A stretch of 20,568 nucleotides of DNA from JBBKXP01 sp038251315 (GCA_038251315.1 JBBSBK010000068.1:1-20568); one strand, 5' to 3'. Counted from the first letter of the stretch, positions 1 to 7,617 are shown. The notes: generated by a model from the sequence alone, not told the origin. Numbers and translations are program-made.

Positions 1-394
1 ACCTGTTCTTTCATGGCAACTGCGAAGAAGCCCTGACCGCCTATGCCCGAATTTTCGACAGCCCGCCGCCAACGATCATGCGCGTCAGCGATGCGCCCTC
101 GACGAAACCATGCCCGCCGGCAACGAAAACATGGTGATGCACGGCGTCGTCAAGCTGGCGAAAGGTCAGATTTTCGGCAGCGACGACGTGGGCGGCGGCA
201 CCCCGGCGATGGCAGGCTGCAACGTGCATCTTGGCTATGAATCTTTCGACACGGGCAAGGCGGCATTCGACGCGCTGGCCAAGGACGGCGAGGTGCGGAT
301 GCCGTTCGAAAAGCAATTCTGGAGCCCCGGCTTTGGTGCCCTGACTGATCGTTTCGGGATCCGCTGGATGATCGACGTCGATACCCCGGCCTAG
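1..394 (+). pseudogene. PhnB-like VOC-family protein, 5' end off the window, frameshifted
   Basis: The protein reads in one frame from base 3 (LFFHGNCEEALTAYARIF, then IMRVSDAPS near base 100). It continues in another frame from about base 101 (DETMPAGNENMVMHG through to WMIDVDTPA and a TAG at 392-394). The two halves join into a normal PhnB-type VOC protein (PF06983-like) if one G is restored at about 101, turning TCG-ACG into TCG-GAC-GAA-ACC-ATG. Without it the first frame stops at a TGA about 35 bases later. The start codon lies left of the window. The stop shares a CTAG with the stop of the convergent MFS gene. PhnB-like proteins usually form glyoxalase-fold dimers of unknown substrate. 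The break may be real or an assembly error, because both halves look otherwise undecayed. Confidence 0.75.
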
Positions 395-1614
395 GCCGCC
401 GCCGCCCGCAATCGCCCCGGCCGCCCGCGCAGAAACAGCGTCCCGACGATCGCGATGTTCATCAGGTTCCAGGCAATGCCGTTCAGGAATGCCATCTGAT
501 ACGACCCGGTCTGGTCGTAAATCCACCCCGACAGCCAGCCGCCCAGCGCCATCCCCAGAATGGTCGCCATGATGACAAAGCCGACGCGGGCTCCGGCCTC
601 CCGCGCGGGCAGGTATTCGCGCACGATCAGGGCATAGCTGGGGACGATCCCGCCTTGCGACAGGCCGAACACGAGGGACACCATGAATAATGACACCAGC
701 CCGTCGAACGGCAGGTATAAAAACAGCGCCAGACATTGCAGCGACGACCCGATCAGCAGGGTCAGCACGCCGCCAAGCCGATCCGCGACCAACCCCGATA
801 TCAGCCGCGACACGACCCCGCCCATCAGCATCAGCGACAGCATCTGCGCCCCGACAGCAGGGCCATAGCCAAGGTCGGCGCAATAGGCGACCAGATGCAC
901 CTGCGGCATCGACATGGCGACGCAACAGCCAAGTCCGGCGAGCGCCAGAAAGGCCTGCAATTTGCGCGGCGACATAGCTGCCTTTGCCACATTGGCCCGC
1001 ACCCGCGCATCCGACCTGATCCGCGCCTCGTCCGGCACCCTTGCGCGCAGCATCAGCGCCAGCGGTGTCACCAGCACCGGCACTGCAATCGCCAGCACCA
1101 GATACGACGCCCGCCAGCCATGATCGCGCAACACGCCTGCCAGCAGCAGCGGCCAGATCGCGCCCGACAGGTAATTGCCGCTGGCCGCAATCGCGACAGC
1201 GATCCCCCGACGCTTATAAAACCACTGCGACACATCGGCCATCAGCGGCCCGAAACTGGCCGCGGCCCCCATGCCGATGACAAACTGCACGGCGGCCAGC
1301 ATGGTCAGCGACCCCGAAACGGTGGCGGCATAATGCCCCAGCCCGATAGCAAACCCCGCCCCGATCAGCGCCCACGACACCCCGAACCGGTCCACCGCCC
1401 GCCCGATCAGCAGATTGCCCAAGGCAAAACCGATCATCGTCAGCGTGTAAGGCAGCGACGCCGCCGCCCGGCCGATGCCAAAATCGACCTGAACCTGCGG
1501 GAGGATCACGATGATCGACCACATGCCGACATTGCCGACCGTGGCGACAGCCAGCGATAGCGCCAGCCGCCGCCACGCCACCCGACTGTCCAGAATCGTC
1601 ACGCCATCATCCAT
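391..1614 (-). CDS. MFS transporter, 12-helix type
   Basis: This 407-residue protein is almost wholly hydrophobic and has the layout of a 12-helix major facilitator. The loop between helices 2 and 3 carries the motif-A-like GRAVDRFG. A related SGLVADRLGG lies at the start of the second half, as expected from the internal duplication of MFS proteins. The stretch FYKRRGIAVAIAASGNYL followed by GWRASY recalls the monocarboxylate and oxalate/formate antiporter branch, but the substrate cannot be read. The ATG at 1614 follows an AGGG about 8 bases upstream on the minus strand. The gene ends in the CTAG shared with the preceding VOC gene. It is divergent from trpA, and a repeat element lies between them. 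Confidence 0.85.
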   Translation of the reverse strand: MDDGVTILDSRVAWRRLALSLAVATVGNVGMWSIIVILPQVQVDFGIGRAAASLPYTLTMIGFALGNLLIGRAVDRFGVSWALIGAGFAIGLGHYAATVSGSLTMLAAVQFVIGMGAAASFGPLMADVSQWFYKRRGIAVAIAASGNYLSGAIWPLLLAGVLRDHGWRASYLVLAIAVPVLVTPLALMLRARVPDEARIRSDARVRANVAKAAMSPRKLQAFLALAGLGCCVAMSMPQVHLVAYCADLGYGPAVGAQMLSLMLMGGVVSRLISGLVADRLGGVLTLLIGSSLQCLALFLYLPFDGLVSLFMVSLVFGLSQGGIVPSYALIVREYLPAREAGARVGFVIMATILGMALGGWLSGWIYDQTGSYQMAFLNGIAWNLMNIAIVGTLFLRGRPGRLRAAAA

Positions 1615-1658
1615 GCCCGCACCCTAGGCCCGGCCTGTGGCCCCTGCCAGAACCCCCA

Positions 1659-1716
1659 GCTTCTTTTGGCCAAAAATATCCCGGGGGGAGGCCGCAGGCC
1701 GGGGGGCAGCGCCCCC
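1659..1716 (+). repeat. Rhodobacteraceae-type intergenic repeat, copy 1
   Basis: The element starts with a 28-base block (1659-1686) that contains TTCTTTTGGCCAAAAATATC and ends in CCCGGGG. It continues with GGCC-GCA-GGCC (1690-1700) and ends in a perfect hairpin, GGGGGC-AGC-GCCCCC, at 1702-1716. A degenerate inverted copy is found at 7395-7443, with 25 of 28 bases matching in the first block. I recall similar sequences as frequent in Rhodobacteraceae intergenic regions. Here it sits in the divergent spacer between an MFS gene and trpA, so it is not an ordinary 3'-end terminator. Confidence 0.65.
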
Positions 1717-1782
1717 GTCACGGTGGGTCTTGACCCGCCGCCCCCCTTTGGCGCAAACGGGCGTCAGCATCAGGGGACGCAT

Positions 1783-2574
1783 ATGACACGCATCGACACC
1801 ACCTTCGCCGCGCTGAAAAAAGCCGACAAAAAGGCCTTCGTTGCCTATGTCATGGCGGGCGACCCCGACTATGACCGTAGCCTTGACATCGTGCGCGGCC
1901 TGCCTGCCGCCGGGGTCGACATCATCGAACTGGGGCTGCCGTTCACCGACCCGATGGCCGATGGCCCGACGATCCAACTGGCCGGCCAACGCGCCCTTGG
2001 GGCGGGCATGACGCTGGCAAAGACGCTGCAACTGGCGACCGAGTTTCGCAAAACCGACACCACCACCCCGATCGTCCTGATGGGCTATTACAACCCGATC
2101 TATGCGCGCGGCGTCGATCGGTTCCTGACCGATGCAAAGGCGGCCGGGATCGACGGGCTGATCGTGGTCGACCTGCCGCCCGAAGAAGACGACGAATTGT
2201 GCATCCCTGCGCAAAAGGCCGGGCTGAATTTCATCCGCCTCGCTACGCCCACGACGGATGCGAAACGCCTGCCCAAGGTGCTGCAGAACACGTCGGGTTT
2301 CGTCTACTACGTGTCGATTACCGGAATCACCGGCGCCGCAGCCGCACAAACCGGCGATGTCGGACCAGAGGTTGCCCGGATCAAGGCCAGCACCGACTTG
2401 CCGGTGATCGTCGGCTTTGGCATCCGCACGCCTGAGGCGGCGCAGGCGATTGCAGCGGTTGCGGATGGTGCGGTCGTAGGGTCCGCCATTGTCGAACGGA
2501 TCGGCAACGGTGACAGCGCGGCGGATGTTCTGGCCTTCGTCAGGGTGCTGGCGGACGGCGCACACCGCGCCTGA
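1783..2574 (+). CDS. trpA: Tryptophan synthase alpha subunit
   Basis: TrpA cleaves indole-3-glycerol phosphate to indole and glyceraldehyde 3-phosphate and passes indole to TrpB in the alpha2-beta2 complex. The 263-residue protein has the normal family length. The two catalytic acids fall exactly at the classical positions: Glu49 in IIELGLPFTDP and Asp60 in PMADGPTIQ. The loop-2 region (LPFTDPMADGP) and a phosphate-binding VGFGIRTPE near the C-terminus are present. The open frame extends upstream, but the ATG at 1783 is chosen because CAGGGGA lies 5-11 bases before it and homology begins at MTRIDTTFAAL. A TTGACC at 1730 could be a -35 element, but its -10 partner is poor. Its partners trpF and trpB are in this window but more than 10 kb away on the minus strand. 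Confidence 0.97.
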   Translation: MTRIDTTFAALKKADKKAFVAYVMAGDPDYDRSLDIVRGLPAAGVDIIELGLPFTDPMADGPTIQLAGQRALGAGMTLAKTLQLATEFRKTDTTTPIVLMGYYNPIYARGVDRFLTDAKAAGIDGLIVVDLPPEEDDELCIPAQKAGLNFIRLATPTTDAKRLPKVLQNTSGFVYYVSITGITGAAAAQTGDVGPEVARIKASTDLPVIVGFGIRTPEAAQAIAAVADGAVVGSAIVERIGNGDSAADVLAFVRVLADGAHRA

Positions 2575-2589
2575 CGGCCGCTTTTCGGG

Positions 2590-3024
2590 TCAAACTCGAC
2601 TGACCAAGGGTAACTGCGCGCCATAAACCCAGCCCAGGACCGCGCCATAGATCAGATGCAGCACCAGCGTCATGATCGGCGCCATGATCCCCAGCGACAG
2701 GCCGAACAGCCCGGCTCCGGCCATTGGCATCACGAGGATCATCATCGCCAGCCAGGCCCCGATACCGAACACCAGACCCTTGCCGACATAGCTGCCCCCC
2801 GGCAGTAAACCAACCATCGCGACGAATAACCCGCCCCACAGCACCGTTCCGATCACGAAATGCGCCAGCCAACCAACCGCCATGCCGCCGCCGGTCATTT
2901 TGGCCAACATCGCGATGGTGTTTAGATCGGGCATCAGGCCCATTGCACCCTTGATGAGCAACAACGCAGACAGCACCACCGTCGCCGCAAATCCTGCGAT
3001 CACGCCCTTTGTCAGATTTCCCAT
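2590..3024 (-). CDS. DUF6789-like four-helix membrane protein
   Basis: This 144-residue protein has about four membrane helices: residues 6-28, 45-70, 78-100 and 108-135. It has many Gly and Met residues and no obvious catalytic motif. The pattern MGNLTKGVIAGFAATVVLSA followed by GLMPDLN resembles the DUF6789 family common in Rhodobacteraceae, whose function is unknown. The ATG at 3024 follows a strong GGGGAGGA about 5 bases upstream on the minus strand. It converges on trpA with a gap of 15 bases. It is divergent from the alpha-hydroxy-acid dehydrogenase, and the spacer between them holds a short inverted repeat. Confidence 0.75.
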   Translation of the reverse strand: MGNLTKGVIAGFAATVVLSALLLIKGAMGLMPDLNTIAMLAKMTGGGMAVGWLAHFVIGTVLWGGLFVAMVGLLPGGSYVGKGLVFGIGAWLAMMILVMPMAGAGLFGLSLGIMAPIMTLVLHLIYGAVLGWVYGAQLPLVSRV

Positions 3025-3039
3025 CTTTTCCTCCCCTGC

Positions 3040-3054
3040 GGTGCGAATTGCACC
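3040..3054. promoter_or_regulatory. Small inverted repeat in a divergent spacer, possible operator
   Basis: GGTGC-GAATT-GCACC is a perfect 5-bp inverted repeat with a 5-base spacer. It sits next to the ribosome-binding site of the DUF6789-like gene and about 95 bases before the start of the divergent dehydrogenase gene. The nearby AT-rich GTAACATAATAAC (3062-3074) is the only AT-rich patch in the spacer and could belong to a promoter. An operator role is inferred from position only. A 5-bp repeat can also occur by chance in GC-rich DNA. Confidence 0.3.
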
Positions 3055-3147
3055 ATGAGAAGTAACATAATAACGGGGGGAATGGTTGCGCCTGCTGCCT
3101 GTGGCGGCCTAACGTGCAGCCGAAGCCCCGCATCCAAGGTCGCGCCC

Positions 3148-4311
3148 ATGCCCGTCATCACCACCATCGACGATCTGCACCGCATCTACAAACGACGCGC
3201 CCCGAAAATGTTCTATGACTACTGCGAAAGCGGCAGTTGGACCGAACAGACGTTCCGCGAAAACTCGTCCGATTTCGACCTGATCCGGCTGCGCCAGCGG
3301 GTCGCTGTCGACATGACCAACCGCACCACCGCCAGCACGATGATCGGCCAGCCAGTCGCCATGCCGGTGGCCCTTGCCCCGGTCGGCATGCTGGGGATGC
3401 AATCGGCGGACGGCGAGATCAAGGCGGCGCGGGCTGCCGAAAAATTCGGCGTCCCCTTTACCTTGTCTACCATGTCGATCTGTTCGATCGAAGATGTGGC
3501 CGAAGCCACCACCGCGCCGTTCTGGTTCCAGCTATATGTCATGCGCGACGAGGAATTCGTCGACGACATCATCGAACGCGCCAAACGCGCCGGCTGTTCG
3601 GCGCTGGTGCTGACGCTTGACCTGCAAATCTTGGGCCAGCGGCACAAGGATCTGAAAAACGGCCTGACCGCGCCGCCCCGCCCGACACCAGCCAACATCC
3701 TGAACCTGTCGACCAAATGGCACTGGGGCATGGGCATGTTGCGCACCAAGCGGCGCACGTTCCGCAACATCGTCGGCCATGCCAAGTCGGTCGAGAACAT
3801 GTCGTCGCTGCATAGCTGGACCGCCGAACAATTCGACCCCAAGCTGAATTGGGATGCGGTTGCAAAACTGAAAAAGAAATGGGGCGGCAAGATCATTTTC
3901 AAAGGCATTCTTGACCCCGAAGATGCGAAAATGGCAGTTGAGGTCGGGGCCGATGCGATCATCGTGTCCAACCACGGCGGCCGGCAGCTTGACGGCGCGA
4001 TCAGTTCGATCCGCGCCCTGCCCGCCATCGTCGCGGCGGTTGGGGATCAGACCGAAGTCTGGCTCGACAGCGGCATCCGGTCCGGGCAGGACGTGTTGAA
4101 AGCCTTGGCGATGGGCGCAAAAGGTACGATGATCGGCCGCGCCTATGTCTATGGTTTGGGGGCCATGGGCGAGGCGGGCGTGGCGCATGCGTTGCGGGTG
4201 ATCCAGACCGAAATGGACATCACGATGGCGCTGTGCGGGCGACGTGACGTGCGCGACATGAACCGCGACAACCTGCTCGTGCCAAAGGGGTTCGAGGGCG
4301 ACTGGCAGTGA
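3148..4311 (+). CDS. lldD: FMN-dependent alpha-hydroxy-acid dehydrogenase (L-lactate dehydrogenase family)
   Basis: This enzyme family oxidises L-2-hydroxy acids such as lactate or glycolate to 2-oxo acids using FMN. It passes electrons to oxygen, quinone or cytochrome. The 387-residue protein has the family's N-terminal DYCESGSWTEQTFREN with the substrate Tyr (Y25). It also has FQLYVMRD, LGQRHKDLKNGL and the active-site SNHGGRQLDGA with catalytic His276, then the FMN-phosphate region LDSGIRSGQDVLKALAMGA. The frame is open upstream to 3055. I choose ATG 3148 because homology starts at MPVITTIDDL and an AAGG lies about 8 bases before it. The length fits LldD, but the true substrate cannot be decided. 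Its stop overlaps the start of the amylosucrase-family gene by four bases (GTGA), so the two are probably co-translated. Confidence 0.9.
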   Translation: MPVITTIDDLHRIYKRRAPKMFYDYCESGSWTEQTFRENSSDFDLIRLRQRVAVDMTNRTTASTMIGQPVAMPVALAPVGMLGMQSADGEIKAARAAEKFGVPFTLSTMSICSIEDVAEATTAPFWFQLYVMRDEEFVDDIIERAKRAGCSALVLTLDLQILGQRHKDLKNGLTAPPRPTPANILNLSTKWHWGMGMLRTKRRTFRNIVGHAKSVENMSSLHSWTAEQFDPKLNWDAVAKLKKKWGGKIIFKGILDPEDAKMAVEVGADAIIVSNHGGRQLDGAISSIRALPAIVAAVGDQTEVWLDSGIRSGQDVLKALAMGAKGTMIGRAYVYGLGAMGEAGVAHALRVIQTEMDITMALCGRRDVRDMNRDNLLVPKGFEGDWQ

Positions 4312-6212
4312 GCCTACCGATTCCTGCGCCCATGACCGACGACCGCCTGTTCGCGCTGCGCTGGCAGCGCGGCCAGCGCGACATCATCGGGCCACTGACC
4401 CGGCTTTACGGCAAGGCGACCGACACCACCCAACTCATGGACCGCCTGCGCGACCTCCTCGCCCGCCATTGGGCCGACCGCCCCGCCGACCTGCGCGAGT
4501 TGGATATGGAACGCGATCTGAACCCCGACTGGTTCCTGTCCGAAAACATGGTCGCCTATGTCTTTTACATCGACAAATTCGCCGGGCGGCTGGCCAATAT
4601 CCCGGCGAATATCCCCTATCTGCAAGGCCTTGGCGTCACCTACGCCCACATGATGCCCTGCCTGAAACCCCGCCCCGGTGCCAACGATGGCGGCTATGCG
4701 GTGATGGATTACCGCGAGATCAACCCCGATCTGGGGACGATGGCCGATTTCCAGATGGTCAACCTGCAACTGCGCGCCGCCGGGATCAGCCCCTGCATCG
4801 ACATGGTCCTGAACCATACGGCCAAGGAACACGACTGGGCGTTGAAGGCACGCGCGGGCGATCCGGCCTATCAGGCGTTCTACCGGATGTTCGACGACGA
4901 CAACCTGCCTCGGCAATACGAGCGGACCCTGGTCGAGATTTTTCCGGCGCAGGCCCCCGGCAATTTCACCTATTATCCGGACCTGCAAAAATGGGTCTGG
5001 ACCACATTCAACGAATACCAGTGGGACCTGAACTGGGAAAACCCCGAGGTTTTTCTGGCGATCCTCGACACCGTCCTGTTTCTGGCCAACAAAGGGGTCG
5101 AGGTGTTCCGGCTGGACGCCGTCGCGTTCATGTGGAAACGGCTTGGCACCGGCTGCCAGAACCTGCCCGAGGTCCACGATATCCTGCAAGCGATGGTGCA
5201 GGCGATCCGCGTCGCCGCCCCGGCAGTGATCTGCAAGGCCGAGGCGATCGTGGGGCCGACCGATCTGGTTCCCTACCTTGGCACCGGGACGCATGCGGGC
5301 AAGGAAAGCCACCTTGCCTATCACAACAACCTGATGGTGCAGTACTGGTCGTCGCTGGCGGCGCGCGACACCCGCCTGCTGACCTATGTGCTGAAGACCC
5401 ACTTCCCGGAATCGGTTCGCCGCGCCTGCTTCGCCCTCTATATCCGCTGCCACGACGATATCGGCTGGGCGATCACCGAAGACGATGCGGCCCACGTCCC
5501 ACCGATGTCCGGTCCCGGCCATCGCAACTTTCTGGCCGATTTCTACAACGGCACATTTCCGGGGTCATGGGCGCGGGGGGCCGATTTCCAAAGCAACCCC
5601 GACACCGGCGACCGGCGCACCAACGGCAGTTTCGCGTCGCTTGCCGGGTTGGAAAAGGCGCTGGACGAGGACGACGCCGATGCCACCGATCTGGCGATCA
5701 AACGCATCCTGCTGGGCAACGCCCTGATCGCATCGTTCGGGGGCATCCCGCTGCTTTATATGGGCGACGAGATCGGCCAGACTAACGATTACAGCTTCGA
5801 AGATTTCCCGGCCCTGCGCGAAGATGGTCGCTGGATGCAGCGCCCGGCGATGGATTGGACGGCGGTCGACACGATCCCGCAGGGCGACACCCCGGCGGCG
5901 AAAATACACACAGGCGTCTGCCATATCCTGCGGGTGCGCAAGGCAACGCCGCAACTGGCGTCGGACGTGCCCACAAGGATCATCGATCTGGGTGATAGGG
6001 CGCTGTTCGTGTTTCAACGCTTGGGCGATGACCGGACGCTGACGGTGGTCATCAATTTCACCGACAGCCCGCAGGCGGTGTCGCCTTGGGCGCTGAACCT
6101 CGACCCCAGCACCGGCTGGCGTGATCTGCTGACCGACAAGGCCCCGGCGCTGGTTGAGAACAAGATCCCGCTATCGCCCTACGCCTGCCTTTGGCTGCGC
6201 CAGACCGGCTGA
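4308..6212 (+). CDS. Amylosucrase-family GH13 enzyme (sucrose glucosyltransferase or hydrolase)
   Basis: Amylosucrases split sucrose and build alpha-1,4-glucan while releasing fructose; close relatives only hydrolyse sucrose. The 634-residue length nearly equals the Neisseria polysaccharea enzyme (636). Family landmarks are in order: SENMVAYVFYIDKFAG, NDGGYAVMDYREINP, VLNHTAKEHDW, WVWTTFNEYQWDLNW, nucleophile Asp270 in RLDAVAFMWK, acid/base Glu312 in KAEAIVG, and the third acid Asp383 in CHDDIGW. GDRRTNGS and GRWMQRP follow near the sucrose pocket. By my recollection of the Neisseria numbering, the acceptor-channel Arg226 is replaced by Val209 here (TLVEIF). The start is GTG 4308 overlapping the dehydrogenase stop; an ATG at 4332 is the alternative. 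The last 34 bases overlap the convergent MFS gene. Confidence 0.88.
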   Translation: MSLPIPAPMTDDRLFALRWQRGQRDIIGPLTRLYGKATDTTQLMDRLRDLLARHWADRPADLRELDMERDLNPDWFLSENMVAYVFYIDKFAGRLANIPANIPYLQGLGVTYAHMMPCLKPRPGANDGGYAVMDYREINPDLGTMADFQMVNLQLRAAGISPCIDMVLNHTAKEHDWALKARAGDPAYQAFYRMFDDDNLPRQYERTLVEIFPAQAPGNFTYYPDLQKWVWTTFNEYQWDLNWENPEVFLAILDTVLFLANKGVEVFRLDAVAFMWKRLGTGCQNLPEVHDILQAMVQAIRVAAPAVICKAEAIVGPTDLVPYLGTGTHAGKESHLAYHNNLMVQYWSSLAARDTRLLTYVLKTHFPESVRRACFALYIRCHDDIGWAITEDDAAHVPPMSGPGHRNFLADFYNGTFPGSWARGADFQSNPDTGDRRTNGSFASLAGLEKALDEDDADATDLAIKRILLGNALIASFGGIPLLYMGDEIGQTNDYSFEDFPALREDGRWMQRPAMDWTAVDTIPQGDTPAAKIHTGVCHILRVRKATPQLASDVPTRIIDLGDRALFVFQRLGDDRTLTVVINFTDSPQAVSPWALNLDPSTGWRDLLTDKAPALVENKIPLSPYACLWLRQTG

Positions 6213-7336
6213 CGGGCCGCAAGGATCGCCAGCGGGATCGCAGACAACAACAGCAGGGACACGCAAGCAAACGCAACGCGCAGGCCGAACAATTGACTAA
6301 GAAATCCCATCAGCATCGGCGCGAAAAAGAAGCCCGAAAAGCCCATGACGGCGGCGCGGCTGATCGCCTCGGTGCGCAGATGCGGCGGGACCAGTTTGCC
6401 GACCAGCGCCAGCCCCATCGGGCCGATGACCGACACGCCCAAGCCCAGCGTGCCGAACCCGACATAGGCGACCAGCGGCGTTGGGGCGACGGCCGCGATC
6501 ACCGCGCCGACAGCCGCGATGGATGACGCCCAATAAACCACCGTCACCTCCCGCAATCTTTCCGCCACGACCTGCCCGCTAAAGCGGCCAAAGGCCATCG
6601 TCAGGCCCAGCATGGCGGGGCCAAGCGCGCCTTCGGCGGCACCCCCGCCCAGCGTGCGCTCGACATGCAGCGCCGACCATGCCTCGACCGTTGCTTCGGA
6701 CATGAAGGCCAACAGCACGATGCCGCCGCAGATCAGGATCGGCCACAGGGGATAGCGGGGCGCGGGGCCATCTTCGGGTGCGACATGCACGACATTGATG
6801 CGCAGGAACGGGACCAGCAGGACGGTCAGGATGAACAGCCCGCCGAAGACATGGACCGGGGCCAACCCCGCCTCGCGCGCGGCCCCGGTGGCGATGGCGG
6901 ACAGGGCGTAGCCGACGGAAAACATCGCGTGATTGACGTTCATCAGCGACCGGGAATGGATCGCTTCGAGTTCGGAAACCCGCGCGTTCATCGTAACGTC
7001 CAGCAGCCCCGACGACAGGCCGACCAGCACCATGATGGCCGCGAACAACAGCGGCACGCTCAGGTCTCCCGGCACCAGCCAGACGGTCGCCAGCATCAGC
7101 GCGGCGATCTGCATGCCGCGCGCGCCTGCAGCGCGGTCAAGGCGGGGGGCGAGCCACATTGCCGACAGCAGCCCCAACGCCTGCCCCAGCATCAGCAAGC
7201 CGAACAGCCCGTCGCTGGCCCCGAGCTGCGCCTTGATAACCGGGACAAAGGCAGCGAAGGCCCCCCAATACAGGCCGACGATGACGAACCCGGCGGCGGG
7301 TCGGCGTGAAAGAAACAGGGCGGACAGGATCGACAT
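6179..7336 (-). CDS. MFS transporter, YbjJ/fucose-permease-like
   Basis: This 385-residue protein has the 12-helix pattern of a major facilitator. The region LLDVTMNARVSELEA followed by LMNVNHAMFSVGYALSA is typical of the YbjJ/FucP-like branch, whose better-known members carry sugars. Substrate is not predictable. I choose the ATG at 7336 (MSILSALFLSRRP). A TTG ten codons upstream would also be in frame, and neither has a strong ribosome-binding site. The 3' end overlaps the convergent amylosucrase-family gene by 34 bases. A sugar or sucrose role is tempting from that neighbour but rests on position alone. Confidence 0.82.
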   Translation of the reverse strand: MSILSALFLSRRPAAGFVIVGLYWGAFAAFVPVIKAQLGASDGLFGLLMLGQALGLLSAMWLAPRLDRAAGARGMQIAALMLATVWLVPGDLSVPLLFAAIMVLVGLSSGLLDVTMNARVSELEAIHSRSLMNVNHAMFSVGYALSAIATGAAREAGLAPVHVFGGLFILTVLLVPFLRINVVHVAPEDGPAPRYPLWPILICGGIVLLAFMSEATVEAWSALHVERTLGGGAAEGALGPAMLGLTMAFGRFSGQVVAERLREVTVVYWASSIAAVGAVIAAVAPTPLVAYVGFGTLGLGVSVIGPMGLALVGKLVPPHLRTEAISRAAVMGFSGFFFAPMLMGFLSQLFGLRVAFACVSLLLLSAIPLAILAARQPVWRSQRQA

Positions 7337-7394
7337 GGGCAAGCCGTGCCAGCCGGGATCGGCCAAGGCAAGGGAGATTGTTTCAAAAGAGATG

Positions 7395-7443
7395 AGGGAC
7401 GCTGCCCCTTAAACACCCCGGGATATATTCGGCCAACAGAAGC
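7395..7443 (-). repeat. Rhodobacteraceae-type intergenic repeat, copy 2 (degenerate, inverted)
   Basis: Read on the minus strand, 7443-7416 matches the 28-base block at 1659-1686 at 25 of 28 positions (GCTTCTGTTGGCC, then ATATCCCGGGG). Seven bases further on comes GGGGCAGCGTCCC, matching the hairpin GGGGCAGCGCCCC of copy 1. The linker is shorter, 7 bases instead of 16. As with copy 1, it lies in a divergent spacer (MFS gene / rplY). Confidence 0.6.
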
Positions 7444-7483
7444 GGCAGGAGTCTCGCAGCTTTCTATGGTCCAGAAAACTCCC

Positions 7484-7498
7484 GCCGGAGGCTCCGGC
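7484..7498. repeat. GC-rich inverted repeat upstream of rplY
   Basis: GCCGGAG-G-CTCCGGC is a perfect 7-bp inverted repeat around one base; as RNA it would fold with a five-base loop. It lies about 35 bases upstream of the proposed rplY -35 element, outside the predicted transcript, and has no T tract. With the repeat at 7395-7443 it makes up most of the 281-base spacer between the second MFS gene and rplY. Confidence 0.4.
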
Positions 7499-7531
7499 GC
7501 CAAAACCACGCGTCGCGCCCCGTTTTGCCCC

Positions 7532-7560
7532 TTTTCAACCGCCCCAAACCCCCCTATAGG
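7532..7560 (+). promoter_or_regulatory. Probable rplY promoter
   Basis: A -35-like TTTTCA (7532-7537) and a -10 TATAGG (7555-7560) are separated by exactly 17 bases. Transcription would start near 7567 and give a leader of about 50 bases before the rplY ATG. The -10 region reads CCTATAGG. The predicted ihfB and rpsA promoters in this window share its CCTATAG core, which raises confidence. Confidence 0.5.
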
Positions 7561-7617
7561 CACGGCTCGTGGTCGCACACCCTTGGAGGGCGGCCTACTT
7601 ACACAAAGGAAATACCA

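Noticed and set aside
1730..1758. TTGACC with a 17-base spacer ahead of trpA as promoter
   Set aside because: The -10 position reads GCAAAC, which is too poor to call without transcription data.
4314..5522. Minus-strand frame of about 402 codons opposite the amylosucrase-family gene
   Set aside because: It is antisense to a gene with all catalytic motifs, and its composition is typical of a shadow frame.
7337..7366. TTG start ten codons upstream for the YbjJ-like transporter
   Set aside because: It has no ribosome-binding site and adds a soluble stretch not expected before helix one. ATG 7336 is simpler, though not strongly supported either.
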